Shown here one piece after another: positions 14,845 to 23,641 of a DNA stretch of 64,000 nucleotides. Both the position numbers and the translations under genes were made by a program. Under the pieces are notes generated by a model. The model was not told the origin of the DNA. It searched no databases and worked only from the letters and a program-made list of their open reading frames with translations. Source of the DNA: Pigmentiphaga aceris (lineage in GTDB: Bacteria > Pseudomonadota > Gammaproteobacteria > Burkholderiales > Burkholderiaceae_B); NCBI RefSeq assembly GCF_008119665.1, contig NZ_CP043046.1, positions 2,294,001-2,358,000 of the forward strand. The letters run 5' to 3'. How positions within the stretch are numbered: position 1 is the stretch's first letter; every line of letters starts with the position of its first letter.

Positions 14845-16278
14845 ATGAAAACGCTTTCGCTTACTCGTACCCGTCTGATGGCCGCGCTGGCGACAGCGGG
14901 TATTGTCGGTGCCGCTGGCACGGCAATGCTGCAACACGACGTGCACGCCCAGGCTGCACCCGCACCGTTGGTACAGACCAGCCCCTCGGTCGCCTTGCCC
15001 GACTTCGCTCAGCTTGCCCAGCGTGTCGGCCCTGCTGTGGTGAATATCCGCGTCAGCGGTGTCACCAAGATCAGCCGCGAAGAGGCCGCCCAGGAAGACC
15101 CGTTTGCGCAATTCTTCGGCCGCATGCCTGGTCAGCAGGCACCGCGCGAACGTCAGATGCGTGGCCAGGGCTCGGGCTTCATCGTTGCCAACGACGGCGT
15201 CATTCTGACCAACGCGCACGTGGTCAAGGGTGCTAAAGAAGTCGTGGTCAAACTGACCGATCGCCGCGAATTCCAGGCCAAGGTGCTGGGTATCGATGAG
15301 AAGACTGACATTGCCGTGCTGAAGATCGATGCCAAGAATCTGCCGGTGGTGCAGATTGGCAAGGTATCTGACGTGCAGGTGGGTCAGTGGGTGGTGGCCA
15401 TCGGCTCGCCCTACGGCCTGGAAAACACCTTGACTGCCGGGGTGGTCAGCGCCACCGGCCGTTCCTTGCCCGATGACAGCGCCGTGCCGTTCATCCAGAC
15501 CGACGTGGCGGTGAACCCGGGTAATTCGGGTGGCCCCTTGTTCAACCTGCGCGGCGAAGTGGTGGGCATCAATTCGCAGATCTACAGCCAGACGGGTGGA
15601 TTCCAGGGCCTGTCCTTCTCGATCCCGATCGATGTGGCCTCGCGCGTTCAGACGCAGATCCAGCAGAACGGTCATGCATCCCATGCTCGCATGGGGGTGA
15701 CAGTGCAAGAGGTCGATCAGACCCTGGCCGAATCCTTCGGTCTGGATCGTCCGACGGGTGCGCTGATTTCGTCGGTGGAACCGGACAGCCCGGCATCCAA
15801 GGCCGGCTTGCGCTCGGGTGACATCGTGCTGGAAGCCGGTGGCAAACCGGTGACCTCGTCGGGCAGTTTGCCGGTGCTGGTTACGCAGGCTACGCCGGGC
15901 GAAAAGCTGCCGTTGCGCATCTGGCGTGAAGGCAGTGCCAAAGATGTGCAGGTAGTGCTGGCCGATGCGGCCACCCCGGCCGAGAAAAAGGCCAGTGCCG
16001 GTGCGGCCAGCCAGGGGCGTCTGGGCTTGGCGCTGCAAGCCTTGCCACCGGGTGCATCGGAAGAAGGTGGCTTGCTGATCGCCGGCGTGGCAGGTGCTGC
16101 GGCACAGGCGGGCGTGCAGCCTGGCGACGTGTTGCTGTCGATCAACGGCGTGCCCGTGAAAGATACTGCGCAGGTCCGTGGCCTGATCACCAAAGCAGGG
16201 AGTTCGGTGGCATTGCTGATCCAGCGTGATGACGCCAAGATCTTCGTGCCGGTGCGCTTGGGCAAGGAAGTGGGTTGA
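14845..16278 (+). CDS. Do-family (DegP/MucD-type) periplasmic serine endopeptidase
   Basis: A 477-residue envelope protease/chaperone that degrades misfolded periplasmic proteins. A signal peptide runs to about residue 36 (VHAQAAPAP). The trypsin-like domain shows the catalytic triad: His in TNAHVV, Asp in KTDIAVLK and Ser in GNSGGPLFN. Two PDZ domains follow (about 280-370 and 385-475). The order of domains and length match MucD/DegQ-type enzymes. It lies directly after the two-component pair and has a hairpin over its ribosome-binding site. Confidence 0.95.
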   Translation: MKTLSLTRTRLMAALATAGIVGAAGTAMLQHDVHAQAAPAPLVQTSPSVALPDFAQLAQRVGPAVVNIRVSGVTKISREEAAQEDPFAQFFGRMPGQQAPRERQMRGQGSGFIVANDGVILTNAHVVKGAKEVVVKLTDRREFQAKVLGIDEKTDIAVLKIDAKNLPVVQIGKVSDVQVGQWVVAIGSPYGLENTLTAGVVSATGRSLPDDSAVPFIQTDVAVNPGNSGGPLFNLRGEVVGINSQIYSQTGGFQGLSFSIPIDVASRVQTQIQQNGHASHARMGVTVQEVDQTLAESFGLDRPTGALISSVEPDSPASKAGLRSGDIVLEAGGKPVTSSGSLPVLVTQATPGEKLPLRIWREGSAKDVQVVLADAATPAEKKASAGAASQGRLGLALQALPPGASEEGGLLIAGVAGAAAQAGVQPGDVLLSINGVPVKDTAQVRGLITKAGSSVALLIQRDDAKIFVPVRLGKEVG

Positions 16279-16404
16279 ACGGCTGGGGCACTGGGCTGAT
16301 CGAATCACCCCTCGGTGAAATACGGCATCAGGTCCGGCAATCCAGGACTTGATGTGCGAAGCGGCGGTGCGATATCCCGCCGCTTCGGCGCTACACTTCC
16401 GGGC

Positions 16405-16836
16405 ATGCCGCTCAAAGTATTCGACCTTCAGTGCACCCATCACCATGTTTTCGAGGGCTGGTTCCAGTCGCGCGAAGAATTCGATTCGCAACTCGAACGC
16501 AAGGAGATCGCGTGCCCGGTTTGCGGTGATACGGGCATTGAACGAAAGTTGTCGGCTCCCCGTTTGAACATTGGCCATCTGCAAGCGCCGTCGCCCGGCA
16601 ATATCGATCCGGCCATCGCGCGCCGCGAACTGATGCGCCAGGTGCGCGAAGTCATCAAACAGACCGAAGACGTGGGCGAAAATTTCGCCGACGAGGCGCG
16701 CCGCATTCATCACGGCGTGGTGCCGGAACGGGCAATTCGTGGTGTGACGACTCCAGACGAACGCGAGGCCTTGGCCGACGAAGGCATCGAAGTCGTATCG
16801 CTGCCCAATATCGTGGACGACGACAAGCTGCATTGA
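16405..16836 (+). CDS. DUF1178 family protein
   Basis: A 143-residue cytoplasmic protein of unknown function. The start MPLKVFDLQCTHHHVFEGWF at 16405 is typical of the family; the upstream in-frame extension has no such signature. A CPVCGD motif and the earlier Cys-His pair suggest a small zinc-binding N-terminal domain, followed by helices. Its TGA overlaps the ATG at 16836 of the next gene, so it is probably translationally coupled to it. Confidence 0.88.
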   Translation: MPLKVFDLQCTHHHVFEGWFQSREEFDSQLERKEIACPVCGDTGIERKLSAPRLNIGHLQAPSPGNIDPAIARRELMRQVREVIKQTEDVGENFADEARRIHHGVVPERAIRGVTTPDEREALADEGIEVVSLPNIVDDDKLH

Positions 16837-17798
16837 TGCGCATGAACGCACTCGACAGGCTGTCACAACACGCGCCCGATCTCAGCTTTGAATTGCCGGA
16901 TGGAAAGCCGGTGGTCAAGCTTGGCCTGATCCTGACGCTGTACTTCAAAAACGGCTACACACGCGACACCAAGGAACGGCTGCTGGCCTGCTTTCGGCGT
17001 TTTCACGAGGCTTATCGGCCGGCGCTCAACTGCTTGATCTACAGGCGTCATCAGAAGCTGACCGACCCAGCATTTGAGAAAGCTTGCGACGCCATTCTGA
17101 AGCTTGGCGGCCATGAGGAATTCAGCCTGTGCCTGAGCAGCGCCGCCGATGACACCCAGGCAGCCGACTATTCGCTGACCGCCTTGAACTCTGCCGAGAT
17201 ACACGGCGATGGGTTGCGTTCCTTTATCAAGATGGTGATGCCTTGGCACATGCTTGCCGACCTCGATGGTCGGGCGACATTTCTGGCCTGGGCGCAATAT
17301 CTGTGTGATCAGGTCAAGGCCGAGCACGGCTACGGCGGGCTATCGAGCGTTCTGCCCCATGACTATCACGGCTATCTTCCCGCCGAGTATCAACTGGCCC
17401 AGCAGTATTCAGGGCTGGAAGTCGATTCCATGCCGCATGCATCAAGCATCGAACTGCTTGATGCCGTGAAAGGAGTGAACTGGTTGACCGTGCTGGGACA
17501 GGACTTTTTGCAGCGCGTGGGTGGGGAACATGCAATTGCTCAGGCGCTGCATGACCATGAAGATAGCGACGTGCTGACTTACTGCAATGGGTTGATCGTG
17601 CAGGCAGGGGGCTACCCCGAACTTGGACGGGACGAACTTCCTGCCGCCTATGTTGCTGTGAACAAAGTGGTCCGACCGATACGAATCAAGCAGCCAGATC
17701 AGCTGCATTTCGATACTACGGGCGGAAAAAGCTTTGACCAGGCAGACACTACGAAATGGTATGCACGCTTTGACCAAGACGATGCACGACAGGACTGA
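16836..17798 (+). CDS. Type VI immunity-like protein, TsiV/DUF3396 family (copy 1)
   Basis: A 320-residue protein without signal peptide. I place it in the DUF3396 (TsiV-like) family from LPDGKPVVKLGLILTLYFKNGY near the start, the conserved LCDQVKAEHGYGGLSSVLP block in the middle and KWYARFD at the end. Known members neutralise type VI secretion effectors in the producer or its kin. No effector, VgrG, Hcp or PAAR gene is near, so this is an orphan immunity candidate. The ATG at 16836 overlaps the previous stop; 16842 is an alternative start. Confidence 0.75.
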   Translation: MRMNALDRLSQHAPDLSFELPDGKPVVKLGLILTLYFKNGYTRDTKERLLACFRRFHEAYRPALNCLIYRRHQKLTDPAFEKACDAILKLGGHEEFSLCLSSAADDTQAADYSLTALNSAEIHGDGLRSFIKMVMPWHMLADLDGRATFLAWAQYLCDQVKAEHGYGGLSSVLPHDYHGYLPAEYQLAQQYSGLEVDSMPHASSIELLDAVKGVNWLTVLGQDFLQRVGGEHAIAQALHDHEDSDVLTYCNGLIVQAGGYPELGRDELPAAYVAVNKVVRPIRIKQPDQLHFDTTGGKSFDQADTTKWYARFDQDDARQD

Positions 17799-18765
17799 AA
17801 GCGGCCAGCGCATGCTGGAAAATCTGCTTGCTCACGCGCCGAACCTGGAATTCACGCTGCCGGATGGCACCCCGGTGGTCAGGCTTGGCCTGATCGCGAC
17901 AATCTACTTCAAAGAAGGTTATTCGCATGAAAGCAAAGCACGGGTAGTGGCTTGTTTTCAGCGTTTCAAGGACGAGTTTGGCGCGCACTTGCATGCGCAT
18001 TTTGATGGACGTTATCGGGTCTTGACCGATGCCGGTTTCAACAAGACCGCGCAGCAGATTCTAGGTACCCACGCCAACGAACAATACGAGTGGCACGTGT
18101 CTAGCGCGCCGGCAGCAACCCAGGCTGCTGAATACAGCTTGTCTGTGTTGAATTCTGTCGAGGTGCACGGCGATCGCAAGCGGTCGTATCTGAAGATCAG
18201 TTTGCCCTGGACGCTGTTGCAAACTCCTGATGGGGTGGCACGGTTTCAGGACTGGCTGCTCTATCTATGCGATCAGGTGAAGGCAGAGCATGGGTACGGC
18301 GGTCTTTCCAGCGTGTTGCCCTATGATTTCGACGCCTACATGCCGACGGAATATCAGCTCGCCCAGCAATTTTCGGGGCTTGAGGTAGATTCCATGCTGC
18401 CCAACTTCAAGCGAGAGCTGCTGAACCATATCAAGGGAGTGAACTGGTACACCGTGCTGGGTGAGCGCTTTGTCACGCAGCTTTATGGCGAAGCGGAATT
18501 ACGGCACAGGCTGGGGCAGGGCGATGTCCCAGGCGACGTGGCAGTGCTGCCTTACGCGCACGGATTGATCATTCGTGCAGGTGGGCTGCCGCAGTTGGGC
18601 GCGCAATACGAACCGCTTCCTGCCCAATATGTAGCGGTCAACCGGGTGGTTCGCGCTGTGCGTATTCCCCATCCCGATCCGCTGCACACGTATTCGCCGT
18701 ATGGCGATTGCTTCGACGCGGAAAGCACGGCCAAGTGGTATGCGCGGTTCGATCAGCCTGAGTGA
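17782..18765 (+). CDS. Type VI immunity-like protein, TsiV/DUF3396 family (copy 2)
   Basis: A paralogue of the preceding gene, aligned along its whole length by eye: LPDGTPVVRLGLIATIYFKEGY, LCDQVKAEHGYGGLSSVLP, EYQLAQQFSGLEVDSM, HGLIIRAGG and KWYARFD are shared. The start is unclear: ATGs at 17761, 17782 and 17812 are in frame, none with a strong site; 17782 overlaps the upstream gene by 17 nt. Alignment with copy 1 would fit 17812. Tandem divergent copies suggest protection against variants of one toxin. Confidence 0.75.
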   Translation: MHDRTESGQRMLENLLAHAPNLEFTLPDGTPVVRLGLIATIYFKEGYSHESKARVVACFQRFKDEFGAHLHAHFDGRYRVLTDAGFNKTAQQILGTHANEQYEWHVSSAPAATQAAEYSLSVLNSVEVHGDRKRSYLKISLPWTLLQTPDGVARFQDWLLYLCDQVKAEHGYGGLSSVLPYDFDAYMPTEYQLAQQFSGLEVDSMLPNFKRELLNHIKGVNWYTVLGERFVTQLYGEAELRHRLGQGDVPGDVAVLPYAHGLIIRAGGLPQLGAQYEPLPAQYVAVNRVVRAVRIPHPDPLHTYSPYGDCFDAESTAKWYARFDQPE

Positions 18766-18798
18766 TGCGTTGATAGTGATGTCTTGAATGACATCCTG

Positions 18799-18836
18799 AA
18801 TGAAGAACAGCCGGCATGTGCCGGCTGTTCTTCATT
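18799..18836. terminator. Perfect 18-bp hairpin, probable bidirectional terminator
   Basis: The arms 18799-18816 and 18819-18836 are perfectly complementary with a 2-nt centre. It lies between the convergent immunity gene and efp. The flanks give only short T-runs (TTTTT on the minus-strand 5' side rather than 3'), so terminator strength is uncertain. Confidence 0.6.
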
Positions 18837-18874
18837 AAAAAGCCTTGATATATAAGGCTTCTGTCTTGCTGTGC

Positions 18875-19432
18875 TTAGCGAACGCGGCTGCGGTATTCAG
18901 CAGTGCGCGTGTCGATTTCGATCTTGTCGCCGATTTCGCAGAACAGCGGCACGGGGAGTTCCCAGCCGGTGTTGATCTTGGCGGGCTTCATGACCTTGCC
19001 CGAGGTGTCGCCACGGACAGCGGGTTCGGTGTAGATGATTTCGCGAACGAGCATGGTCGGCAGGTCGACCGAGATTGCCTTCTCGTTGTAGAACACCACT
19101 TCGACGGGCATGCCTTCTTCGAGGTAGTTCAGTGCGTCGCCCATGCCTTCGGCTTCGACTTCGTACTGGTTGTACTCGGCGTCCATGAAGACGTACAGCG
19201 GATCGGCGAAGTACGAGTAGGTGCACTCCTTGCGATCGAGTTGCACGACTTCGAACTTTTCGTCAGCCTTGTAGACAGCTTCCGTGCCCGACTCGGTGAG
19301 CAGGTTCTTCAGCTTCATCTTGACCACAGCCGCATTGCGACCGGACTTGTTGTATTCGGTCTTCAGCACGACGAGCGGGTCTTTGCCGACCATGATCACG
19401 TTGCCGACGCGGAGTTCCTGGGCGTTCTTCAT
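18875..19432 (-). CDS. efp: Translation elongation factor P
   Basis: A 185-residue factor that rescues ribosomes stalled at polyproline by binding near the P site. Full-length three-domain protein with N-terminal KOW-like domain and C-terminal [21 protein letters not shown]. The modification loop reads NKSGRNAA, with arginine at position 32, the residue rhamnosylated in the EarP-type subfamily rather than lysine modified by EpmA. The matching enzyme gene, earP, lies upstream on the same strand with a 173-nt gap. Confidence 0.97.
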   Translation of the reverse strand: MKNAQELRVGNVIMVGKDPLVVLKTEYNKSGRNAAVVKMKLKNLLTESGTEAVYKADEKFEVVQLDRKECTYSYFADPLYVFMDAEYNQYEVEAEGMGDALNYLEEGMPVEVVFYNEKAISVDLPTMLVREIIYTEPAVRGDTSGKVMKPAKINTGWELPVPLFCEIGDKIEIDTRTAEYRSRVR

Positions 19433-19605
19433 GTGGGACTAACCTAACTGTTGGATTTCGAGGATGTTGCGCGGGGATGTTGATGGCCTTGCGCAGAAAA
19501 CCGCACAAGGCTTGCCCCACACACGCTGACTACGGGTTGAATCCCGGTTGAATCAATGACCAACCATGTAGGCAGATCCAAGATCCATGAGTGCAGCAAA
19601 ACGAA

Positions 19606-20754
19606 CTATTGTATACGCATGGCGCTTGCAGATCGATTGCGGGCAAAAGTCATCAGCCGATCGGCAAGGTCGGGCTGTTGTGCCAGCGCCTCAGTGAAGC
19701 CTTTTGTCGCCGTGGTCCATGCCGTGTGCAAAGGCTCGGAAAGCGCGTTGGCAAGCCCGTTTGCAAGCCCGTTCGCAAGCCCCTTTGCGAACGAGTCTGC
19801 CGCAGATGCCTGCTGCGTCACCAGACCGTTCCAGCTGCGATTCAATACTTCGATTTCTGCGGGCATGCCGGCATGCGACAACCATGCGTCAAGCTTGGCC
19901 CAGTGCGCATCTTCGTCCTGCGGATAGATCTGCCACAGCATCGGCCGACCCGCCCAGTGTGCACGTACAAACGAATCTTCTCCGCGCACCAGGTTCAGAT
20001 CGGCCGTCCACAACAGCCGATCGAAATCTTCCTGCGGCACGAGCGGGTAGCGGGCTACCGTAACGTTGTTGAAGCGGCCCGCCGTCAGACTGGGGGCAGC
20101 ACCTTGGGGGACTGCGAGCAAGGTTTCACCCGGCGCATCGGCCAAGCCTGCCAGCAAGGCATCGACAGGTGCTTGCGGATAGCAGAACAGCGTGACCAAG
20201 CGGGTGTCCGGTGTGCGGGCGGGCAAACCCAGGCGGGCGAGCAACTCGGCCTGGGCGGCAGGGTTCTGTTGCCACGCGTCGCGTTCCGCAATCAGGCCCG
20301 GTTCGCGCAACAGGCCACCGGTACGCGGGGTGAAGCCGGGGAAGAAAAAGTACTTCAGCGTGCCATCGGGCCGGTGCGAGGGCAGGGCGTGACAGTCTTC
20401 GATCCAATTTTCTGCGCTCAGATATTCCAGATTGAGCCAGATCGGCTGCGGACTGGCCGCGCGCAGCCGGTCGACGAAGCGCGGTGGCGGGTCGCAGGCA
20501 AAGGCTTCGATGACCATGTCGCCAGGCAGCAAATCGGGCGCATCTGCCGTCCAATGCACAACATCAATGCCTGCTACCTGCTGTTGGACCGTGCCAACAT
20601 CCACCCCGGGCTGAATGCGGGAAAAACTCGCCAGATCGTCGACCCACAGGCGCACACTGGCCCCGTGGTCGTGCGCCAGCCTGCGGGCAAGCCGCCAGCA
20701 CACGCCGATGTCGCCATAATTGTCGACAACGCGACAGAACAGATCGATCTGCAA
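19606..20754 (-). CDS. earP: EF-P arginine rhamnosyltransferase
   Basis: A 382-residue GT-B glycosyltransferase that adds rhamnose from dTDP-rhamnose to Arg32 of EF-P. Family motifs are DLFCRVVDNYGDIGVCWRLA at the start and LVRGEDSFVRAHWAGRPMLW with IYPQDEDAH in the C-terminal nucleotide-binding half. A TTG start at 20754 is chosen because GGAG lies 6 nt upstream and residues begin QIDLFCRV; upstream codons look non-coding. A 12-bp DNA repeat encodes GLANGLANGLAN in the C-terminal part. It pairs with efp downstream. Confidence 0.93.
   Translation of the reverse strand: MQIDLFCRVVDNYGDIGVCWRLARRLAHDHGASVRLWVDDLASFSRIQPGVDVGTVQQQVAGIDVVHWTADAPDLLPGDMVIEAFACDPPPRFVDRLRAASPQPIWLNLEYLSAENWIEDCHALPSHRPDGTLKYFFFPGFTPRTGGLLREPGLIAERDAWQQNPAAQAELLARLGLPARTPDTRLVTLFCYPQAPVDALLAGLADAPGETLLAVPQGAAPSLTAGRFNNVTVARYPLVPQEDFDRLLWTADLNLVRGEDSFVRAHWAGRPMLWQIYPQDEDAHWAKLDAWLSHAGMPAEIEVLNRSWNGLVTQQASAADSFAKGLANGLANGLANALSEPLHTAWTTATKGFTEALAQQPDLADRLMTFARNRSASAMRIQ
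19751..19786. repeat. 12-bp tandem repeat inside earP, three copies
   Basis: Units GCAAGCCCGTTT, GCAAGCCCGTTC and GCAAGCCCCTTT follow each other, keeping the reading frame and encoding repeated G-L-A-N on the minus strand. Copy number could vary between strains. Confidence 0.85.
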
Positions 20755-20973
20755 ATCACCACTCCGTAAGACCCGTTGTGCGGGCGGGTGCCTAGGATAA
20801 CCGCCCGCCCTGGATGAGCGCATTGCTGCCTATGGATTGCGGTATTTTTGCCGTTTCGTAGCTTTCGTGCTGCTTTCCACTGCTACCGAAGCTAATTGTG
20901 GGGAAATATTGGAAATGCCCATGCATATTGTTGCAGCGCGGAACCCAAGCGCGCTGGTTACAGTCTTATTGCT

Positions 20974-21891
20974 ATGAACACCGCCACCTCGCCCATGAAA
21001 AAGATCATTGCTCGTCCTCGACGCTGGATAGCGGCGGCGATTGTTGCCGTGCTGGGCGTGACCGGATGTAATTCGTTCGATGCCTGGCAGCGCAAGACCA
21101 TCTTCTCGGTAGCGACTGACAGTCGCTGGTACCAAGAGCCCACGCGTGGCACGGAAGAGTTCAACATTCCCCTGGCCAATGGCGATCAGGTGCATGCCTG
21201 GTACTGGAAGAATCCCGATCCCAAGGCTGCCACGGTCCTGTACCTGCACGGTGCCCGCTGGAACCTGAATGGCAGCGCCTTCCGCTTCGATAACTGGACC
21301 GAGATGGGCTTCTCGGTGCTGGCCATCGACTATCGCGGTTTCGGTAAATCGACCAACCGGTTGCCCTCGGAAGATACCGCCTACGAAGACGGTCTGGCAG
21401 CCTTGAAAGAACTGGCCAGGCGCGAGCCGGACCCGGCCAAGCGCTTCGTCTACGGCCATAGCCTGGGTGGCGCGGTGGCGGTTCACCTGGCGGCCTACAA
21501 CGTCAAGGCCGAGCCCTTTGCCGGGCTGATCGTGGAGTCGAGTTTCACCAGCATTGCCGACATGGTGCGCACGCTGCGCTGGGGCTGGATTCCCGGTCTG
21601 CCTGCGCTGGTAACGCAGCAGTTCGATTCGCGCAGCAAGCTCTCGCGTGTCGATACGCCCTTGCTGCTGCTTCACGGTACGGCCGATGGGTTTGTTCCGC
21701 TGCGAATGAGCGAAGAACTGCTGAAAGCCGCAACCTCGGTGCCGGATGGCTACCGCCGTCTGGTGAAGATCGAGGGCGGCAACCATTCCGGCAGGCGCGG
21801 GATCGGCGATCAGTTCTATCGTGATCCGATCCGCACCTTCGTGCGCGACGCGGGCGCTCGCTACAGCGCCACGGCGGCTACGTCAGGCTGA
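20974..21891 (+). CDS. Alpha/beta hydrolase, probable lipoprotein
   Basis: A 305-residue hydrolase. The N-terminus has a basic stretch, a hydrophobic core and a lipobox-like VTGC followed by NS, suggesting lipid anchoring. The hydrolase fold is shown by YLHGARWNLNGSA (oxyanion region), the nucleophile elbow GHSLGG, and the late Asp and His in LLHGTADGFVP and GGNHSG. It belongs to the serine aminopeptidase/esterase-like group; the substrate is unknown. Starts at 20974 and 20995 are both possible. It ends inside the 3' end of pdxY (14-bp convergent overlap). Confidence 0.85.
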   Translation: MNTATSPMKKIIARPRRWIAAAIVAVLGVTGCNSFDAWQRKTIFSVATDSRWYQEPTRGTEEFNIPLANGDQVHAWYWKNPDPKAATVLYLHGARWNLNGSAFRFDNWTEMGFSVLAIDYRGFGKSTNRLPSEDTAYEDGLAALKELARREPDPAKRFVYGHSLGGAVAVHLAAYNVKAEPFAGLIVESSFTSIADMVRTLRWGWIPGLPALVTQQFDSRSKLSRVDTPLLLLHGTADGFVPLRMSEELLKAATSVPDGYRRLVKIEGGNHSGRRGIGDQFYRDPIRTFVRDAGARYSATAATSG

Positions 21892-22765
21892 GCGCCTGGA
21901 ACATCTCGCTGGGCCGTATCAGCTGATCCTGTGCGGCCACCAGCGGCAGGTCCCGCTTGCCTGGCAGGGTGCGCGACACCAGCGCATACAGGCTGCTGAC
22001 GCCAAGCGCAGCGGCCTGTTCAATCGGCCGACCGTTCACCACGTGCCCCAGCACCACCGCCGAGAACACGTCGCCCATGCCATTGGGCAGCGGATCGAGG
22101 TCGATGAACGGGGTATGTATCACCCACGCGTGATCGGCCGTAACCACCAGTGTGCTCAACTGATCTGACGGCAGGTCCGCAGTGCGCAGGCTGGTGATGA
22201 TGACGGTCTGCGGCCCCGGATTGCGGGGGTTACCCAGCAATTCGCGCGCAGCATCGACAGCCGCCTGGGTCGACTCGATGGAGGTGCCGTGCAGCAGTTC
22301 GAACTCGTAGTGGTTCGGCGTGATGATGCTGGCGTATTGCAAGGCCCGGCTGCGCAGGAAGTCCGGGATGCCTGGACGCACGAACACACCACGGCCCACA
22401 TCGCCCATGACCGGGTCGCACAGGTAGACCAGCTCGGGCCGCTGCTTGCGGATTTCCTGGACGGCCGACAGGATCACTTCTCCGATCGCGGCATCGCCCA
22501 AGTAGCCCGACAACACGGCCTGGCAACGTTCCAACACGCCACGCGCACGTAGTCCATCGAGCACATCGTTGATGTGCTCGGCAGAAAACACCTGTCCCTT
22601 GAATTCGCCGTAACCGGTGTGGTTGGAGAACTGCACCGTATGAACGGCCACCGGCTGCGCACCCAGCAATTGCAGTGGCAACATGGCCGCTGCGTTGCCA
22701 ACGTGGCCGTAAGCCACATGCGATTGAATCGACAGCACCAACGGCGGGGTCACAATGGCGCTCAT
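21878..22765 (-). CDS. pdxY: Pyridoxal kinase PdxY
   Basis: A 295-residue ribokinase-fold enzyme that phosphorylates pyridoxal in B6 salvage. Characteristic motifs are [16 protein letters not shown] at the start, [40 protein letters not shown] and the catalytic GMGDVFSA near the end. ATG at 22765 overlaps the TGA of the upstream GST gene (ATGA), so the two form an operon with translational coupling. Confidence 0.96.
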   Translation of the reverse strand: MSAIVTPPLVLSIQSHVAYGHVGNAAAMLPLQLLGAQPVAVHTVQFSNHTGYGEFKGQVFSAEHINDVLDGLRARGVLERCQAVLSGYLGDAAIGEVILSAVQEIRKQRPELVYLCDPVMGDVGRGVFVRPGIPDFLRSRALQYASIITPNHYEFELLHGTSIESTQAAVDAARELLGNPRNPGPQTVIITSLRTADLPSDQLSTLVVTADHAWVIHTPFIDLDPLPNGMGDVFSAVVLGHVVNGRPIEQAAALGVSSLYALVSRTLPGKRDLPLVAAQDQLIRPSEMFQALSLT

Positions 22766-23505
22766 CGTTTTTGGTATTGCTGTGCGCCGAACAGGGCTTC
22801 GCGGGCCTTGTCGTCGGTGATCGGGCGGCGCAGCTCTGCCAGCACGGCCACGCCACGCTGCACAGCCGGGCGTGCGGCAATGGTTTCGAACCAGCGTTTC
22901 ACGTTCGGGAATTCTTCCAGCACGATGCCTTGGTTCTCGTAAGAACGAACCCACGGCCACGCCGCGATGTCGGCGATGGTGTATTCATCGCAGCCCAAAA
23001 ATTCGCTTTCGCCCAGGCGCTTGTCCAGCACGTTGTACAGGCGCTTGGTTTCGTTGGTGTAGCGGTTGATCGCGTACTCGATTTTTTCGGGCGCGTAGTT
23101 GCGGAAATGGTGCGTCTGACCAAGCATCGGGCCAAGCCCGCCCATCTGGAACATCAGCCACTGCAAGACGGTGAAGCGTTCTGCATCGGTCTCGCCCAGG
23201 AACTGGTTGGTCTTGCTGGCCAGATACAGCAGGATCGCGCCCGATTCGAACAGCGCGAACGGCTCGCCATCGGGGCCATTCGGATCGAGGATCGCCGGGA
23301 TCTTGTTGTTCGGGCTGAGCGCCAGGAAGTCGGGGTCGAACTGGTCGCCCGCGCCGATATCGATGGCGTTCACGCTATAGGGCATGTCCAGCTCTTCCAG
23401 CAGGATGTGCACCTTGTGACCATTGGGGGTGGGCCACGAAAACAGCAGCACTGGCAGCTCGTCAGCACCGTTGAGGATTTGCTTGCGTTGAGATTTCTTG
23501 GACAT
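22762..23505 (-). CDS. Glutathione S-transferase family protein, YghU/YfcG-like
   Basis: A 247-residue two-domain GST. The thioredoxin-like N-terminal half shows SWPTPNGHKVHILLEELD, NKIPAILDPNGPDG and FESGAILLYLA; the all-helical half has MGGLGPMLGQTHHF and YTIADIAAWPWV. This matches the Nu-class YghU/YfcG subgroup, which acts as disulfide-bond reductase or organic peroxide reductase with glutathione. ATG at 23505 is chosen by alignment with the family. It is translationally coupled to pdxY. Confidence 0.93.
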   Translation of the reverse strand: MSKKSQRKQILNGADELPVLLFSWPTPNGHKVHILLEELDMPYSVNAIDIGAGDQFDPDFLALSPNNKIPAILDPNGPDGEPFALFESGAILLYLASKTNQFLGETDAERFTVLQWLMFQMGGLGPMLGQTHHFRNYAPEKIEYAINRYTNETKRLYNVLDKRLGESEFLGCDEYTIADIAAWPWVRSYENQGIVLEEFPNVKRWFETIAARPAVQRGVAVLAELRRPITDDKAREALFGAQQYQKR

Positions 23506-23641
23506 CGGGTCTCCGGCTAAACGGATGGTGGCTGCCACGGCAGCCCGGGTTATTCCTGATTATGTGCCAAACCTTCGCAGGCGGGAAACCCGTGAAACGG
23601 GCGGCATAATCGGTCGAGACCAATTTTGTCCAGGAGCAGCA

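Noticed and set aside
14827..16866. Minus-strand frame of 679 codons antisense to the Do protease
   Set aside because: Shadow of a conserved gene with a full catalytic triad on the plus strand.
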